DNA from: a virus | IMG/VR virus record: IMGVR_UViG_3300021375_001947 | Coordinates: 1 to 41,110 of that record | Length of the DNA stretch: 41,110 bases | Reading direction: 5' to 3' (one strand) | Part shown: positions 15,986 through 23,163 of the stretch, in pieces | How positions within the stretch are numbered: the stretch's first letter is position 1 | Layout: each line of letters starts with the position of its first letter | Notes under the pieces: model-generated | The model's database searches: none | Told to the model about the DNA's origin: nothing | Seen by the model: only the letters and a program-made list of their open reading frames with translations | Made by a program: the position numbers and the translations under genes

Positions 15986-16735
15986 ATGAAATTAACCCAA
16001 CTACTTAAAGAAAACGAAGAAAGACCTCTTTCTAATGAAGTAAAAAAACACTTCTTAGAAATTGTTTCTACTTACAACAAATACCAAGAATCTATGGATA
16101 GAAAATCAGATATCGTAAAGGTAGCTGAAACACTTGGTGGTATAACAGAAGCAGCTAGAACACTTGCTATCAGAGAAGGTGATGATTGGTTCGATAAACA
16201 CACAGTTAAAAGAAACATGAGTGAATTGGATAAGTTGGGTAAACAATTCGATAAAGTTGCTCTTGAAGCTAAATCACTTGACCAAAGAATGGGTGGATTA
16301 TATGAAGATATGGGACACATACTTTCAAGATATTACAAGATTGGTGAAATCACAGAGGACCAGATGAAAGATAGATTAGGTATAAAAGAATCTAAATCAG
16401 ATTGTGGATGTGGATGTGGTGGAGTAACCGAAGGTGGTTGTGGTGATAAATCAGTAAACGAACAAGCAGTAACAATCTCTAAAAGAACTGAGAGTGGTAA
16501 CATTGTAACTCGTATCAAAGAAGAAAACGAATTAAACGAACAAGAAAGAGCTCTTTACGAATTCGGACAAAAGGTTGAAACTCTAATGGAGAAAAATTGT
16601 CCTACTGATGCTGGTAAATGGTCTGCATCTAAAGCAGCAGCAAAAAAGAAATTTGATGTTTATCCTTCTGCCTACGCTAATGGTTGGGCAGCTAAGAACT
16701 ACAAGGGTAAAGGTGGAACTTGGAAAAAGTGTTAG
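15986..16735 (+). CDS. Candidate internal head protein with Cys-rich centre and YPSAYANGWAAK domain
   Basis: A 249-residue protein preceded by AAGGAGA. It starts MKLTQLLKENEERPLSNE, of the shared N-terminal type. Residues 20-135 are mostly helical. A short Cys/Gly cluster (C140, C142, C144, C152) lies between KESKSD and a VTE-G site (Glu149), possibly a metal site or a flexible linker. Further (S/L)-x-N-E sites follow (DKSVNEQ, ENELNEQ). The C-terminal 50 residues contain VYPSAYANGWAAKNYKGKGG, a small domain I recall as widespread in phages, ending in Cys. Function unknown. Confidence 0.75.
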   Translation: MKLTQLLKENEERPLSNEVKKHFLEIVSTYNKYQESMDRKSDIVKVAETLGGITEAARTLAIREGDDWFDKHTVKRNMSELDKLGKQFDKVALEAKSLDQRMGGLYEDMGHILSRYYKIGEITEDQMKDRLGIKESKSDCGCGCGGVTEGGCGDKSVNEQAVTISKRTESGNIVTRIKEENELNEQERALYEFGQKVETLMEKNCPTDAGKWSASKAAAKKKFDVYPSAYANGWAAKNYKGKGGTWKKC

Positions 16736-16743
16736 GAAAAAAT

Positions 16744-18123
16744 ATGGAATTTGTATCATTTATAGACACTCGTAAAGGTAAGAAATTACTTAAAGTATTT
16801 AAATCACAAAGAGCAGCAAATATGTTCTTAAAAAAGAATACTGATAAAATCTTATCTAAAAGAGATATAGAATCTGTTGGTACCATGTCTAAAAAAGAAT
16901 GGGATACTAAAGAAGCAAAATACGCTATTGAAGGATTCTCATCAGATGCTCAAAGAAAAGCAGCATTCGCAAATGGATACGAAGAAAAAGATAAGAAGAA
17001 CGAAGGTAAGAAAAGATTTAAAAGACAAGATGGCATTGGTAAAGCAAAATACACAATATCTTACCACGATGGAAAAAAGAAACACAAAGATGGTAGTGAT
17101 TTCTTTGATATAAAAATCTTCAAGAACAAAAAAGATTTAAGTGATTTCGTTGGAACACTTGCAAAACAAGGATACAAACTAACAAGAGAATCAGTAAACG
17201 AAGGAATATCTGTATCTGATGAAAGACACTTTGGTAAAAAAGGTATAATCATTATGATTGATGATAATGGTAAAAAAGTATCTGCAATCTTCAAAGATAA
17301 AAAGAATGCTGATAAGTTCAATAGAAACAAACCATCAGATATCAAAAAACTTTTACAATTAGCAAAGAAAACTAAATATCCAAAAGCAATCGATGAATCA
17401 GTAAACGAAAACAAATATCGAATGATGAAGCGAAGCTCCGCTACAAAAATGTTAAATAAAAAATTAACTATCAAGCAAATTGGAAGTAGAGAAAGATTCA
17501 AAGATACTAAATCTGGAAAACCAGTTAAATTAAATGGATTTGCATTTCATATACCAGGAAAAGGATACATTGGGATGAAAGATGGAAAAGGAATGCCGTA
17601 TATTCCATTTGGTGGAAAGAAAGCATTACAACAGATATTAGATGATGGTGGATTCTTAGATTACAAAAAAAACACACTAATTAATCCAATCGATGAATCA
17701 GTAAATGAAGCTGGTAAGTTAGCAATGGGTATTGCAGCACTAACTGGTACTCGTGGTTCAGCAGTACAAGATTTTATTGATAAGAATAGAATAAACGATA
17801 AGAAATTATTCAAAGCTCTTAAGAAAGCAAACCTACAAGGTAGAATCAACTTCGCATCGGCATTAGCTGGTAGACCAGGTAATCCAAATGAAAAACTTAC
17901 AATCAAACTTTTTGGTGAAAGTAAAAAAGAAGTGATTGCTTTTAGAAAGAAAGCAAAATCCGAAACAGCATTCTACGATATACTTGATAAGATTGAAAGA
18001 AAGTATGGTAGAGGAGTATTTGAAAAATGGTTAGATAAATCTCTTAAGGATTTGAAATTAAACCCTAAGAAATACAAAACCTCAGCTGATAAACAAGAAG
18101 CACTATATCAAGCAAAACTCTAA
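16744..18123 (+). CDS. Modular basic protein with three ESVNE spacer sites
   Basis: A 459-residue, very basic protein. I chose ATG 16744, which has AGGA 7 nt upstream, over an in-frame TTG at 16720 that overlaps the previous gene. It is built of small modules separated by an identical ESVNE pentapeptide at 149-153, 218-222 and 318-322, each preceded by a short linker (twice IDESVNE). The first module contains FSSDAQRKAAFANGY, a motif I recall from other phage proteins. The modules are alpha/beta and Lys-rich (for example YTISYHDGKKKHKDG and IMIDDNGKKVSAIFKDKK). The last module (about 323-459) is helical. The repeated spacer is best read as protease cut sites making several small basic proteins. 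No enzyme motif is seen. Confidence 0.75.
   Translation: MEFVSFIDTRKGKKLLKVFKSQRAANMFLKKNTDKILSKRDIESVGTMSKKEWDTKEAKYAIEGFSSDAQRKAAFANGYEEKDKKNEGKKRFKRQDGIGKAKYTISYHDGKKKHKDGSDFFDIKIFKNKKDLSDFVGTLAKQGYKLTRESVNEGISVSDERHFGKKGIIIMIDDNGKKVSAIFKDKKNADKFNRNKPSDIKKLLQLAKKTKYPKAIDESVNENKYRMMKRSSATKMLNKKLTIKQIGSRERFKDTKSGKPVKLNGFAFHIPGKGYIGMKDGKGMPYIPFGGKKALQQILDDGGFLDYKKNTLINPIDESVNEAGKLAMGIAALTGTRGSAVQDFIDKNRINDKKLFKALKKANLQGRINFASALAGRPGNPNEKLTIKLFGESKKEVIAFRKKAKSETAFYDILDKIERKYGRGVFEKWLDKSLKDLKLNPKKYKTSADKQEALYQAKL
17391..17409 (+). repeat. Direct repeat encoding IDESVNE, copy 1
   Basis: This stretch, encoding IDESVNE with two flanking bases, recurs at 17691-17709 with a single base change (AAC versus AAT for the Asn codon). 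The same peptide is also encoded at about 17188-17202 with shorter identity. The repeat marks module borders of the protein at 16744. Confidence 0.6.
17691..17709 (+). repeat. Direct repeat encoding IDESVNE, copy 2
   Basis: Second copy of the repeat described at 17391, differing at one wobble base. It borders the last helical module of the same protein. Confidence 0.6.
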
Positions 18124-18124
18124 T

Positions 18125-18469
18125 ATGAAACTCCAAAATATCATAGACGAGATATTTGAAGAAACCACAAATGAAGATTTGAGAAACTGGTTTAAATCCA
18201 AGTGGGTTAACATCGGTAAAAAAGATAAAAGTGGTAAACATCCCCCATGTGGTACAAGTGGTAAGAAAAAAGGATATGCTAAATGTGTTCCTGCTTCTAA
18301 AGCCAAATCTATGAGTAAGAAAGAAAAAGAATCTGCAACTCGTAGAAAAAGAGCAGCACAAAATAAATCAAATAGAGGTGGTTCTCAATCAGCAGGACAA
18401 GGTAAGAAACCTATAAACGTATCAACCCATACTAAGGGAAGAAAATCAGGAACTGGTAAAGGTTCTTAA
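18125..18469 (+). CDS. Small basic protein, DUF5872-like
   Basis: A 114-residue, strongly basic protein starting one base after the preceding stop. The N-terminus MKLQNIIDEIFEETTNE is of the shared targeting type. Residues 20-60 contain WFKSKWVNIG, HPPCGTSGKKKGYAKCVPAS; this 'KW-V-IG ... CG ... KKGY-KC-P' pattern is what I recall for the DUF5872 family found in phages and bacteria. The C-terminus is a Lys/Arg/Gly/Ser tail. It may be DNA-associated and packed in the head; this is inferred from charge and the N-terminus. Confidence 0.75.
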   Translation: MKLQNIIDEIFEETTNEDLRNWFKSKWVNIGKKDKSGKHPPCGTSGKKKGYAKCVPASKAKSMSKKEKESATRRKRAAQNKSNRGGSQSAGQGKKPINVSTHTKGRKSGTGKGS

Positions 18470-18474
18470 AATTT

Positions 18475-18490
18475 TAAGTATATATACTTA
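18475..18490. repeat. Perfect 16-bp palindrome TAAGTATATATACTTA
   Basis: The palindrome lies in the 53-bp gap before bS21 and overlaps the promoter-like motif at 18484. It could form a small hairpin or be an operator-type site. There is no T-tract, so it is not a typical terminator. Confidence 0.5.
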
Positions 18491-18494
18491 TATA
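18484..18494 (+). promoter_or_regulatory. ATACTTATATA motif, variant of the candidate promoter element
   Basis: One-base variant of the ATATTTATATA consensus (C for T at position 4), 28 nt before the bS21 ATG and overlapping a perfect palindrome. Confidence 0.4.
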
Positions 18495-18499
18495 AAACA

Positions 18500-18526
18500 A
18501 TGTTACATTTAAATAAAGGAGAATGA
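18500..18526 (+). other. Possible 8-codon upstream ORF (MLHLNKGE) coupled to bS21
   Basis: An ATG at 18500 opens an 8-codon frame whose TGA overlaps the bS21 ATG (ATGA), the same overlap type seen at real gene junctions here. It spans the AAGGAG that lies unusually close to the bS21 start. It could be chance; no ribosome-binding site precedes it. Confidence 0.25.
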
Positions 18527-18864
18527 GTAAAAAGAAATCAATAGTAGGTGTTAAAGTTATCAAAGGAGATATTAATAGAGCACTAAAAAAGTTAAAAAGA
18601 AAAGTTAACGATAGTGCACATCTTTTAGAACTTAGAGAAAGAAGATACTACACAAAACCCACAACAGTTCGTAGAAAACAAAAACAACAAGCTATTAGAG
18701 AACAGCAGAAAGAAACTATACTTGGTAAAATTGATGATGGGGATACTACTCTTAGATTTTACACTAAAAAGAAAAAAACAACTCCAAATAAGCAAAATAA
18801 TACAAAAAATAAAGAAAATTCACAGAAATCCATAGAAAACAATGGGTTAAAAATGAATAAGTAA
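18523..18864 (+). CDS. rpsU: Ribosomal protein bS21 homologue with C-terminal extension
   Basis: Residues about 8-65 match bS21: VKVIKGDINRALKKLKRK, an ELRERRYYTKPTTVRR core and a Lys/Gln/Arg-rich helix. The bS21 protein binds the 30S platform near the anti-Shine-Dalgarno end of 16S rRNA and helps initiation; phage copies are known in pelagiphages and uncultivated viruses. The 113-residue product is longer than cellular bS21 (about 60-70), with an extra Lys/Asn/Thr-rich tail of about 45 residues. The AAGGAG at 18516-18521 is only one base from the ATG, far closer than normal, which may lower or regulate translation. The stop codon shares a base with the promoter motif for gp22. It likely adapts host ribosomes to phage mRNAs (inferred). 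Confidence 0.85.
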   Translation: MSKKKSIVGVKVIKGDINRALKKLKRKVNDSAHLLELRERRYYTKPTTVRRKQKQQAIREQQKETILGKIDDGDTTLRFYTKKKKTTPNKQNNTKNKENSQKSIENNGLKMNK

Positions 18865-18874
18865 TATTTATATA
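18864..18874 (+). promoter_or_regulatory. ATATTTATATA motif before the gp22/gp23 capsid block
   Basis: Exact consensus copy sharing a base with the bS21 stop codon and followed 6 nt later by a hairpin. It would drive the scaffold and major capsid genes, for which strong late expression is expected. Confidence 0.55.
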
Positions 18875-19019
18875 CAAAATAACCCACCTATTGTGGGTTT
18901 AATCATTGGTTCATGAATACCCACTAATATATGTAGGGTGACCGAAAAAACCAATTAGTTTAACACACACATTGAAAATCCCTTAATATTTTCACGATAA
19001 TAATAACGAAAGGTAAATT
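18875..19019 (+). promoter_or_regulatory. Structured 5' leader of the gp22/gp23 transcript
   Basis: This 145-nt non-coding stretch holds a 7-bp hairpin AACCCAC/GTGGGTT (18881-18887 with 18893-18899, loop CTATT). A second, larger fold pairs ATTGGTT (18905-18911) with AACCAAT (18949-18955) and encloses an ACCC/GGGT stem (18919-18922 with 18936-18939). The first hairpin has only three Ts after it, so it is a poor terminator. It more likely lies near the 5' end of the mRNA and stabilises it. The word ACCCACnAATA (18919-18929) recurs in the leader at 33954-33964. Confidence 0.45.
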
Positions 19020-20225
19020 ATGGCAAACTCAAATTTGTTAAAAGAAGCCATCGCTGATGCTAAAGCTGTAAGAGAAACTGCTATTGCTAACGCTAAGATT
19101 GCTCTTGAAGAAGCATTTACTCCACGTCTACAATCTATACTATCTCAAAAACTCCAAGCAGAAATGGAAGGAGAAGATGAGGAAACTATGGATGAGGAAA
19201 ACGTAGTAGAAGCAACTGAAGAAGTAAACGAAGAAGAAGCAGTAGAAGAATCTACTGAAGTTGAAGCAGTATCTGAAGAAACTGTAACTGAAGAAGAAGA
19301 TAAAGAAGAAGTTGAAGAATCAACTGAAACTGTATCTGAAGAATCAGAAGTAGTATCTGAAGAAGAAGTTAAAGAAGTTGATGAAGCATTATCAATGACT
19401 GTAACTGAAACTGAAGAAGAATCCGATGAGGATGAAGTATCTGAAGTAAGCGAAGAGGCTGAAGAAGAAAAAGAAGAGGAAGTAGAAGAAACTATGGAAT
19501 CTGAAGAATCAGACGAAGATGAACTTGATTTGGAATCTATCATTAAAGAACTTGAAGAAGAACTTGATGATGAAGAGGAAGAAGAAGTATCTGATATCGC
19601 ATCTGATGAAATCGAATCACACGAAGAGGAAATGCATTCTGAAGAAGAAGCTGAAGAAGAAGTAGAAGAAACTATGGAATCTGAAGAAGAAATGGAAGAA
19701 GGTGAAGAATCTGAAGAAGAAGATTTAGACGAAGAAATCGACCTTAACGAAATCCTAAGAGAAATGGGATACGGTGAAGAGGAAGAAGAAATTGAAGAAT
19801 CTGAAGAAGTTTCTGAAGAAGTTGTAGAAGAAACTAATGAACTTGAAGAAGTAAAATCAGAGCTTACAGAAGCAATGGATACTATCAAGGAACTTAAATC
19901 TACAATTAATGAAGTTAACTTGCTTAACGCAAAACTTCTTTACACAAACAAGCTGTTTAGAGCTTATGACTTAAACAATGACCAAAAAATGAAAGTTGTT
20001 GAGACATTAGACAGAACAGGTAACGTAAGGGAAGTTAAACTTGTATTTAGCACATTAGCTGAATCATTTAAGTTTAATGGAACTGCAAAAAAAGTGAAAG
20101 CAAGTAAAATCAACGAATCATTCGCATCTAAGTCAGTTGCAAGTACTGCTCCCTCTAAGGAAGTAATTACTGAATCAACTAATTCAATTGCTGAAAGATT
20201 TAAGAAACTTGCAAATATTAAATAA
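19020..20225 (+). CDS. 22: Prohead core scaffold protein (T4 gp22-like), strongly acidic
   Basis: This protein would form the internal scaffold on which gp23 assembles and be degraded by gp21. The 401-residue sequence starts MANSNLLKEAIADAKAVRET and continues with an ALEEAFTPRLQSIL segment, which I recall from marine T4-like gp22. It ends with a conserved region containing INEVNLLNAKLLYTNKLFRA and a VREVKLVFSTLAESF helix. Between these (about 50-285) lies an extreme Glu/Ser/Val-rich stretch with very few basic residues. T4 gp22 is 269 residues, so this acidic insert accounts for the extra length. An AAGG precedes the ATG. Location directly before gp23 matches T4 order. The long Ser-rich ORF on the opposite strand is an artefact of the GAA-rich codons. 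Confidence 0.9.
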   Translation: MANSNLLKEAIADAKAVRETAIANAKIALEEAFTPRLQSILSQKLQAEMEGEDEETMDEENVVEATEEVNEEEAVEESTEVEAVSEETVTEEEDKEEVEESTETVSEESEVVSEEEVKEVDEALSMTVTETEEESDEDEVSEVSEEAEEEKEEEVEETMESEESDEDELDLESIIKELEEELDDEEEEEVSDIASDEIESHEEEMHSEEEAEEEVEETMESEEEMEEGEESEEEDLDEEIDLNEILREMGYGEEEEEIEESEEVSEEVVEETNELEEVKSELTEAMDTIKELKSTINEVNLLNAKLLYTNKLFRAYDLNNDQKMKVVETLDRTGNVREVKLVFSTLAESFKFNGTAKKVKASKINESFASKSVASTAPSKEVITESTNSIAERFKKLANIK

Positions 20226-20253
20226 ATTAACAAAAATTTAAGGAGATAAAAAA

Positions 20254-21861
20254 ATGGCAAATTTTGATTTATCTAAACTTACAGAAGGAAAGAACCCACA
20301 ATCAGTAATGCTAGCAGAAACTAGAGAACTGAAAGGTAAATGGGAACAAACTGGACTTCTTGAAGGTTTAGGAGAAAGAGAACAATCACAGATTTCTGTA
20401 TTGTTAGAAAACCAAGCAAAACAATTGCTTGATGAAGCTACTGCTACCGGTACAGGTGGTGGAAACGAAGAGTGGAGTGGAGTAGCTCTACCATTAGTAA
20501 GACGTATCTTTGGTGAAATTGCATCAAAAGAATTCGTTAGTGTTCAACCAATGAACCTTCCTTCAGGTCTAATCTTTTATTTAGACTTTAAGTATGGTAC
20601 GGCTCAAGCAGGAAACCCTGGCTTCAACGGAAAATCACTTTTTGGTGGTACTGGTGCAGACTTAGGTTCAACTGATTCAGCAGTAAATGGTTTATACGGT
20701 GAAGGTAGATTTGGATATACTGTAAACAATGTATCTGATGAAGCTACAACTGGTGAACAAACTTTTGCAACTGCATCATGGCAAGAAGTAGGATTTGATT
20801 CAAGTCTTTCAGCTTCTATCGCTGCAGGTGAAATCGCTAAGATTTCTGTTGCAACAAGTGTATTAACTAGACCTGATTTAGATGGTGTAAGAAGCTTCTA
20901 CGTTTCTTCATCTGATTTCGCAGGTGCTGATACATTCTATCCAGCACATTCTAAAGTGAATGGTTCAAACTTTGAATTCTTCGCTAAAGTAACTGATATT
21001 ACTGCAGGTGTAGGTGATGGATTAACAATTAAATTTTCAGAAGCACCAACAGCTGCAGAAAGAGGAGACTTCGAAGATAGCGCTCCATCTGAACCTGCAA
21101 CTGATATAGGTATTCCTGAAGTTGACCTTGAGTTGAAGTCTGAAGCAATTGTTGCTAAGACAAGAAAACTAAAGGCTGTGTGGACTCCTGAGTTAGCACA
21201 AGATTTAAATGCATACCACAGTATTGATGCTGAAGCTGAATTAACTTCAATGTTATCAGAGTACATCTCATTAGAGATTGACCTTGAAATCCTTGATATG
21301 TTAAAAGCTAACGCATTAACAACTGAGTACTGGTCTGTATCATTAGGTGAAGAGTACAACTCTGCAACTGGTCAATGGCTAGCAGGTAGTAACTCTGCTG
21401 CTTATACTAAGAACTCTTGGTTCCAAACTCTTGGTGCGAAACTTAATAAAGTTTCTAACAAGATTCACCAATTGACACTTAGAGGTGGAGCAAACTTCGT
21501 TGTTGCTTCTCCAGATGTTTGTACTATTTTAGAATCTATTCCAGGATTTGCAGTTTCAGCTGATAAAGATGCTTCATCTTTCGCTGCAGGTGTAACTACT
21601 GTTGGTTCTTTATCAAACAGATATACTGTGTACAAAAACCCTTATATGACTTCTAACGAAATCTTATTAGGATTTAAAGGTTCAAACTTCCTAGAAACAG
21701 GAGCAGTTTACGCACCTTATGTACCATTAATCATGACACCTCTTGTATATGACCCAACTAACTTTACACCAAGAAGAGGTGTAATGACTAGATACGCTAA
21801 GAAAATGGTTCGTCCAGAATTCTATGGTAAAATCTATGTTAAAGATTTAGCTAACGTATAA
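20254..21861 (+). CDS. 23: Major capsid protein precursor (T4 gp23-like)
   Basis: This is the HK97-fold hexamer protein of the head. The 535-residue sequence has the T4-family N-terminal propeptide (residues 1-61, MANFDLSKLTEG...) ending in LLDE-ATATG, an expected gp21 cut after Glu61, close to Glu65 in T4. It is followed by EEWSGVALPLVRRIFGEI, typical of gp23, and FVSVQPMNLPSGLIFYLDFK. The C-terminal part has the family's RGGANFVVASPDVCTILE and YKNPYMTSNEILLGFKG blocks. A strong AAGGAGA precedes the ATG and a Rho-independent terminator follows the stop, so gp22-gp23 form the end of a transcription unit. No gp24 vertex paralogue is seen in this window. Confidence 0.96.
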   Translation: MANFDLSKLTEGKNPQSVMLAETRELKGKWEQTGLLEGLGEREQSQISVLLENQAKQLLDEATATGTGGGNEEWSGVALPLVRRIFGEIASKEFVSVQPMNLPSGLIFYLDFKYGTAQAGNPGFNGKSLFGGTGADLGSTDSAVNGLYGEGRFGYTVNNVSDEATTGEQTFATASWQEVGFDSSLSASIAAGEIAKISVATSVLTRPDLDGVRSFYVSSSDFAGADTFYPAHSKVNGSNFEFFAKVTDITAGVGDGLTIKFSEAPTAAERGDFEDSAPSEPATDIGIPEVDLELKSEAIVAKTRKLKAVWTPELAQDLNAYHSIDAEAELTSMLSEYISLEIDLEILDMLKANALTTEYWSVSLGEEYNSATGQWLAGSNSAAYTKNSWFQTLGAKLNKVSNKIHQLTLRGGANFVVASPDVCTILESIPGFAVSADKDASSFAAGVTTVGSLSNRYTVYKNPYMTSNEILLGFKGSNFLETGAVYAPYVPLIMTPLVYDPTNFTPRRGVMTRYAKKMVRPEFYGKIYVKDLANV

Positions 21862-21911
21862 TCGTTAATTAAAACTTAGTAGTAAGTCATTACAATTGTG
21901 ATGATAAAATT

Positions 21912-21937
21912 AAGAGGGCTTCGGCCCTCTTTTTTTG
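21912..21937 (+). terminator. Rho-independent terminator after gp23
   Basis: Stem AGAGGGC/GCCCTCT (21913-21919 with 21924-21930) with a stable TTCG loop, followed by a run of T. It is the strongest terminator in the window and closes the capsid transcription unit. Confidence 0.92.
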
Positions 21938-21964
21938 TTTTATACTTTCCTTTTTAAATACTTT

Positions 21965-21975
21965 ATATTTATAGT
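21965..21975 (+). promoter_or_regulatory. ATATTTATAGT motif, candidate late promoter element
   Basis: Near-consensus copy between the gp23 terminator and the neck genes, 32 nt before the ATG at 22008. A new promoter is expected here because a terminator lies just upstream. Confidence 0.5.
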
Positions 21976-22007
21976 AGTATAATTATATAAGTTAAGGAGA
22001 GTAATAT

Positions 22008-23159
22008 ATGTCTCAAGCAAGAATTTGGACAGGAACATCAACATTTACTTCGGGTTCATCAACACCCTTTGGAATTTATGATATAGATTCATTATTTCAA
22101 TCAGATGCACCAAAGGTTGCATCGTGGTGTGCTAAAAGGTTAGGATATCCTATAATTGATGTTGAATTAGAAGGTGAGAACTTCTTCGCAGTATTCGAAG
22201 AAGCAGTATCAGAATATTCATCACAAGTAAACCAATTTAATATAAGAAATAATTTAGGTTCTTTAGAAGGGCAACCAACTGGTGCTAATTACACCGGTCA
22301 ATCGGTATTGGGTTCTGAATTAAACAATGTAGTAACAATAGGAGAGACTTATGGTAACTTTGCTAATGTTGGTGGTAGAGCTGATGTAAAGAAAAACTAC
22401 ATAACAGTAGGAACTGGTTCACAAGAGTATGATTTACAATCACTTTTCGCTGATGTAAGTGAAAGTGGTGAAAGAATCGATGTAACTAAAGTATATTATG
22501 AATCAACTCCCGCAATTAACAGATTCTTTGACCCTTACTCAGTAAGTGGACAAGGAACTCTTAACTTAGTTGATGAATTTGGATTTGGTTCATTCTCACC
22601 AGCGGCACAATTTGTAATGATGCCAATATATGAGGATATGTTAAGAATTCAACAGATTGAATTCAACGACCAATTCAGAAAATCAGCACATTCATTTAAT
22701 ATTGTAAATAATAAAATAACCATTTTACCAAAACCAACTTCAACTTACAATCTTTGGTTTGAATATCAAGTTGTAAAGGATAGAAGAGAAGCTGCAACCA
22801 TTATTACTCCAAACGTAGTATCAGATTACTCAAACGTAGGATATAACTTTGCAGAATATACTAAAATTAATGATGTTGGTAAACAATGGATTAGAAAATA
22901 TACACTTGCTCTGGCAAAAGAAATGTTAGGAGCAATCAGAGAAAAATATAATACAGTACCAATACCTGGTTCTGAAGTTTCTTTAGATGGTGCAGCACTT
23001 AGAGCTGAAGCACAAACAGAAAAAGATAATCTTATAGAACAATTAAGAGAAAATCTTAATGAAGTGAGTAAAAAAGTAAGAATGGAGAACGAAGCTGCAA
23101 TGGTTGACCAACAACAACAGATTGCACAGAAAGTTCCCCTAAACATTTATGTAGGATAA
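22008..23159 (+). CDS. Head-neck structural protein (possible T4 gp13-like)
   Basis: A 383-residue protein with an AAGGAG site. After a Ser/Thr-rich start it has a conserved segment AKRLGYPIIDVELEGENFF followed by FEEAVSEYSSQVNQF, which I recall from neck/connector-type structural proteins of marine T4-like phages. The middle is beta-rich (VGTGSQEYDLQSLF, YESTPAINRFFDPY, FNIVNNKITILPKP), and the C-terminal part is helical and ends in a Gln-rich stretch. The gene order after gp23 (this protein, a gp14-like and a gp15-like protein) matches the T4 13-14-15 series, which is the main reason for suggesting gp13. No enzymatic motif. The structural role is fairly sure, the gp13 identity is not. Confidence 0.7.
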   Translation: MSQARIWTGTSTFTSGSSTPFGIYDIDSLFQSDAPKVASWCAKRLGYPIIDVELEGENFFAVFEEAVSEYSSQVNQFNIRNNLGSLEGQPTGANYTGQSVLGSELNNVVTIGETYGNFANVGGRADVKKNYITVGTGSQEYDLQSLFADVSESGERIDVTKVYYESTPAINRFFDPYSVSGQGTLNLVDEFGFGSFSPAAQFVMMPIYEDMLRIQQIEFNDQFRKSAHSFNIVNNKITILPKPTSTYNLWFEYQVVKDRREAATIITPNVVSDYSNVGYNFAEYTKINDVGKQWIRKYTLALAKEMLGAIREKYNTVPIPGSEVSLDGAALRAEAQTEKDNLIEQLRENLNEVSKKVRMENEAAMVDQQQQIAQKVPLNIYVG

Positions 23160-23163
23160 CGTT

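Noticed and set aside
17061-17501. A 146-codon minus-strand open frame rich in Leu, Phe and Ser
   Set aside because: It lies fully inside the basic Lys-rich gene at 16744 and is an antisense artefact; its hydrophobic look comes from complementing Lys/Glu codons.
18881-18899. Hairpin AACCCAC/GTGGGTT as a terminator for bS21
   Set aside because: Only three T follow and it lies just after a promoter-like box, so a 5' leader hairpin is more likely; a weak attenuator cannot be excluded.
19145-19888. A 247-codon open frame on the minus strand, extremely Ser-rich
   Set aside because: It is the antisense of the GAA/TCT-rich acidic part of gp22. The composition is explained by that codon use, and it has no ribosome-binding site or family match.
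20937-21359. A 140-codon minus-strand open frame inside gp23
   Set aside because: It is fully within the clearly coding major capsid gene and matches nothing.
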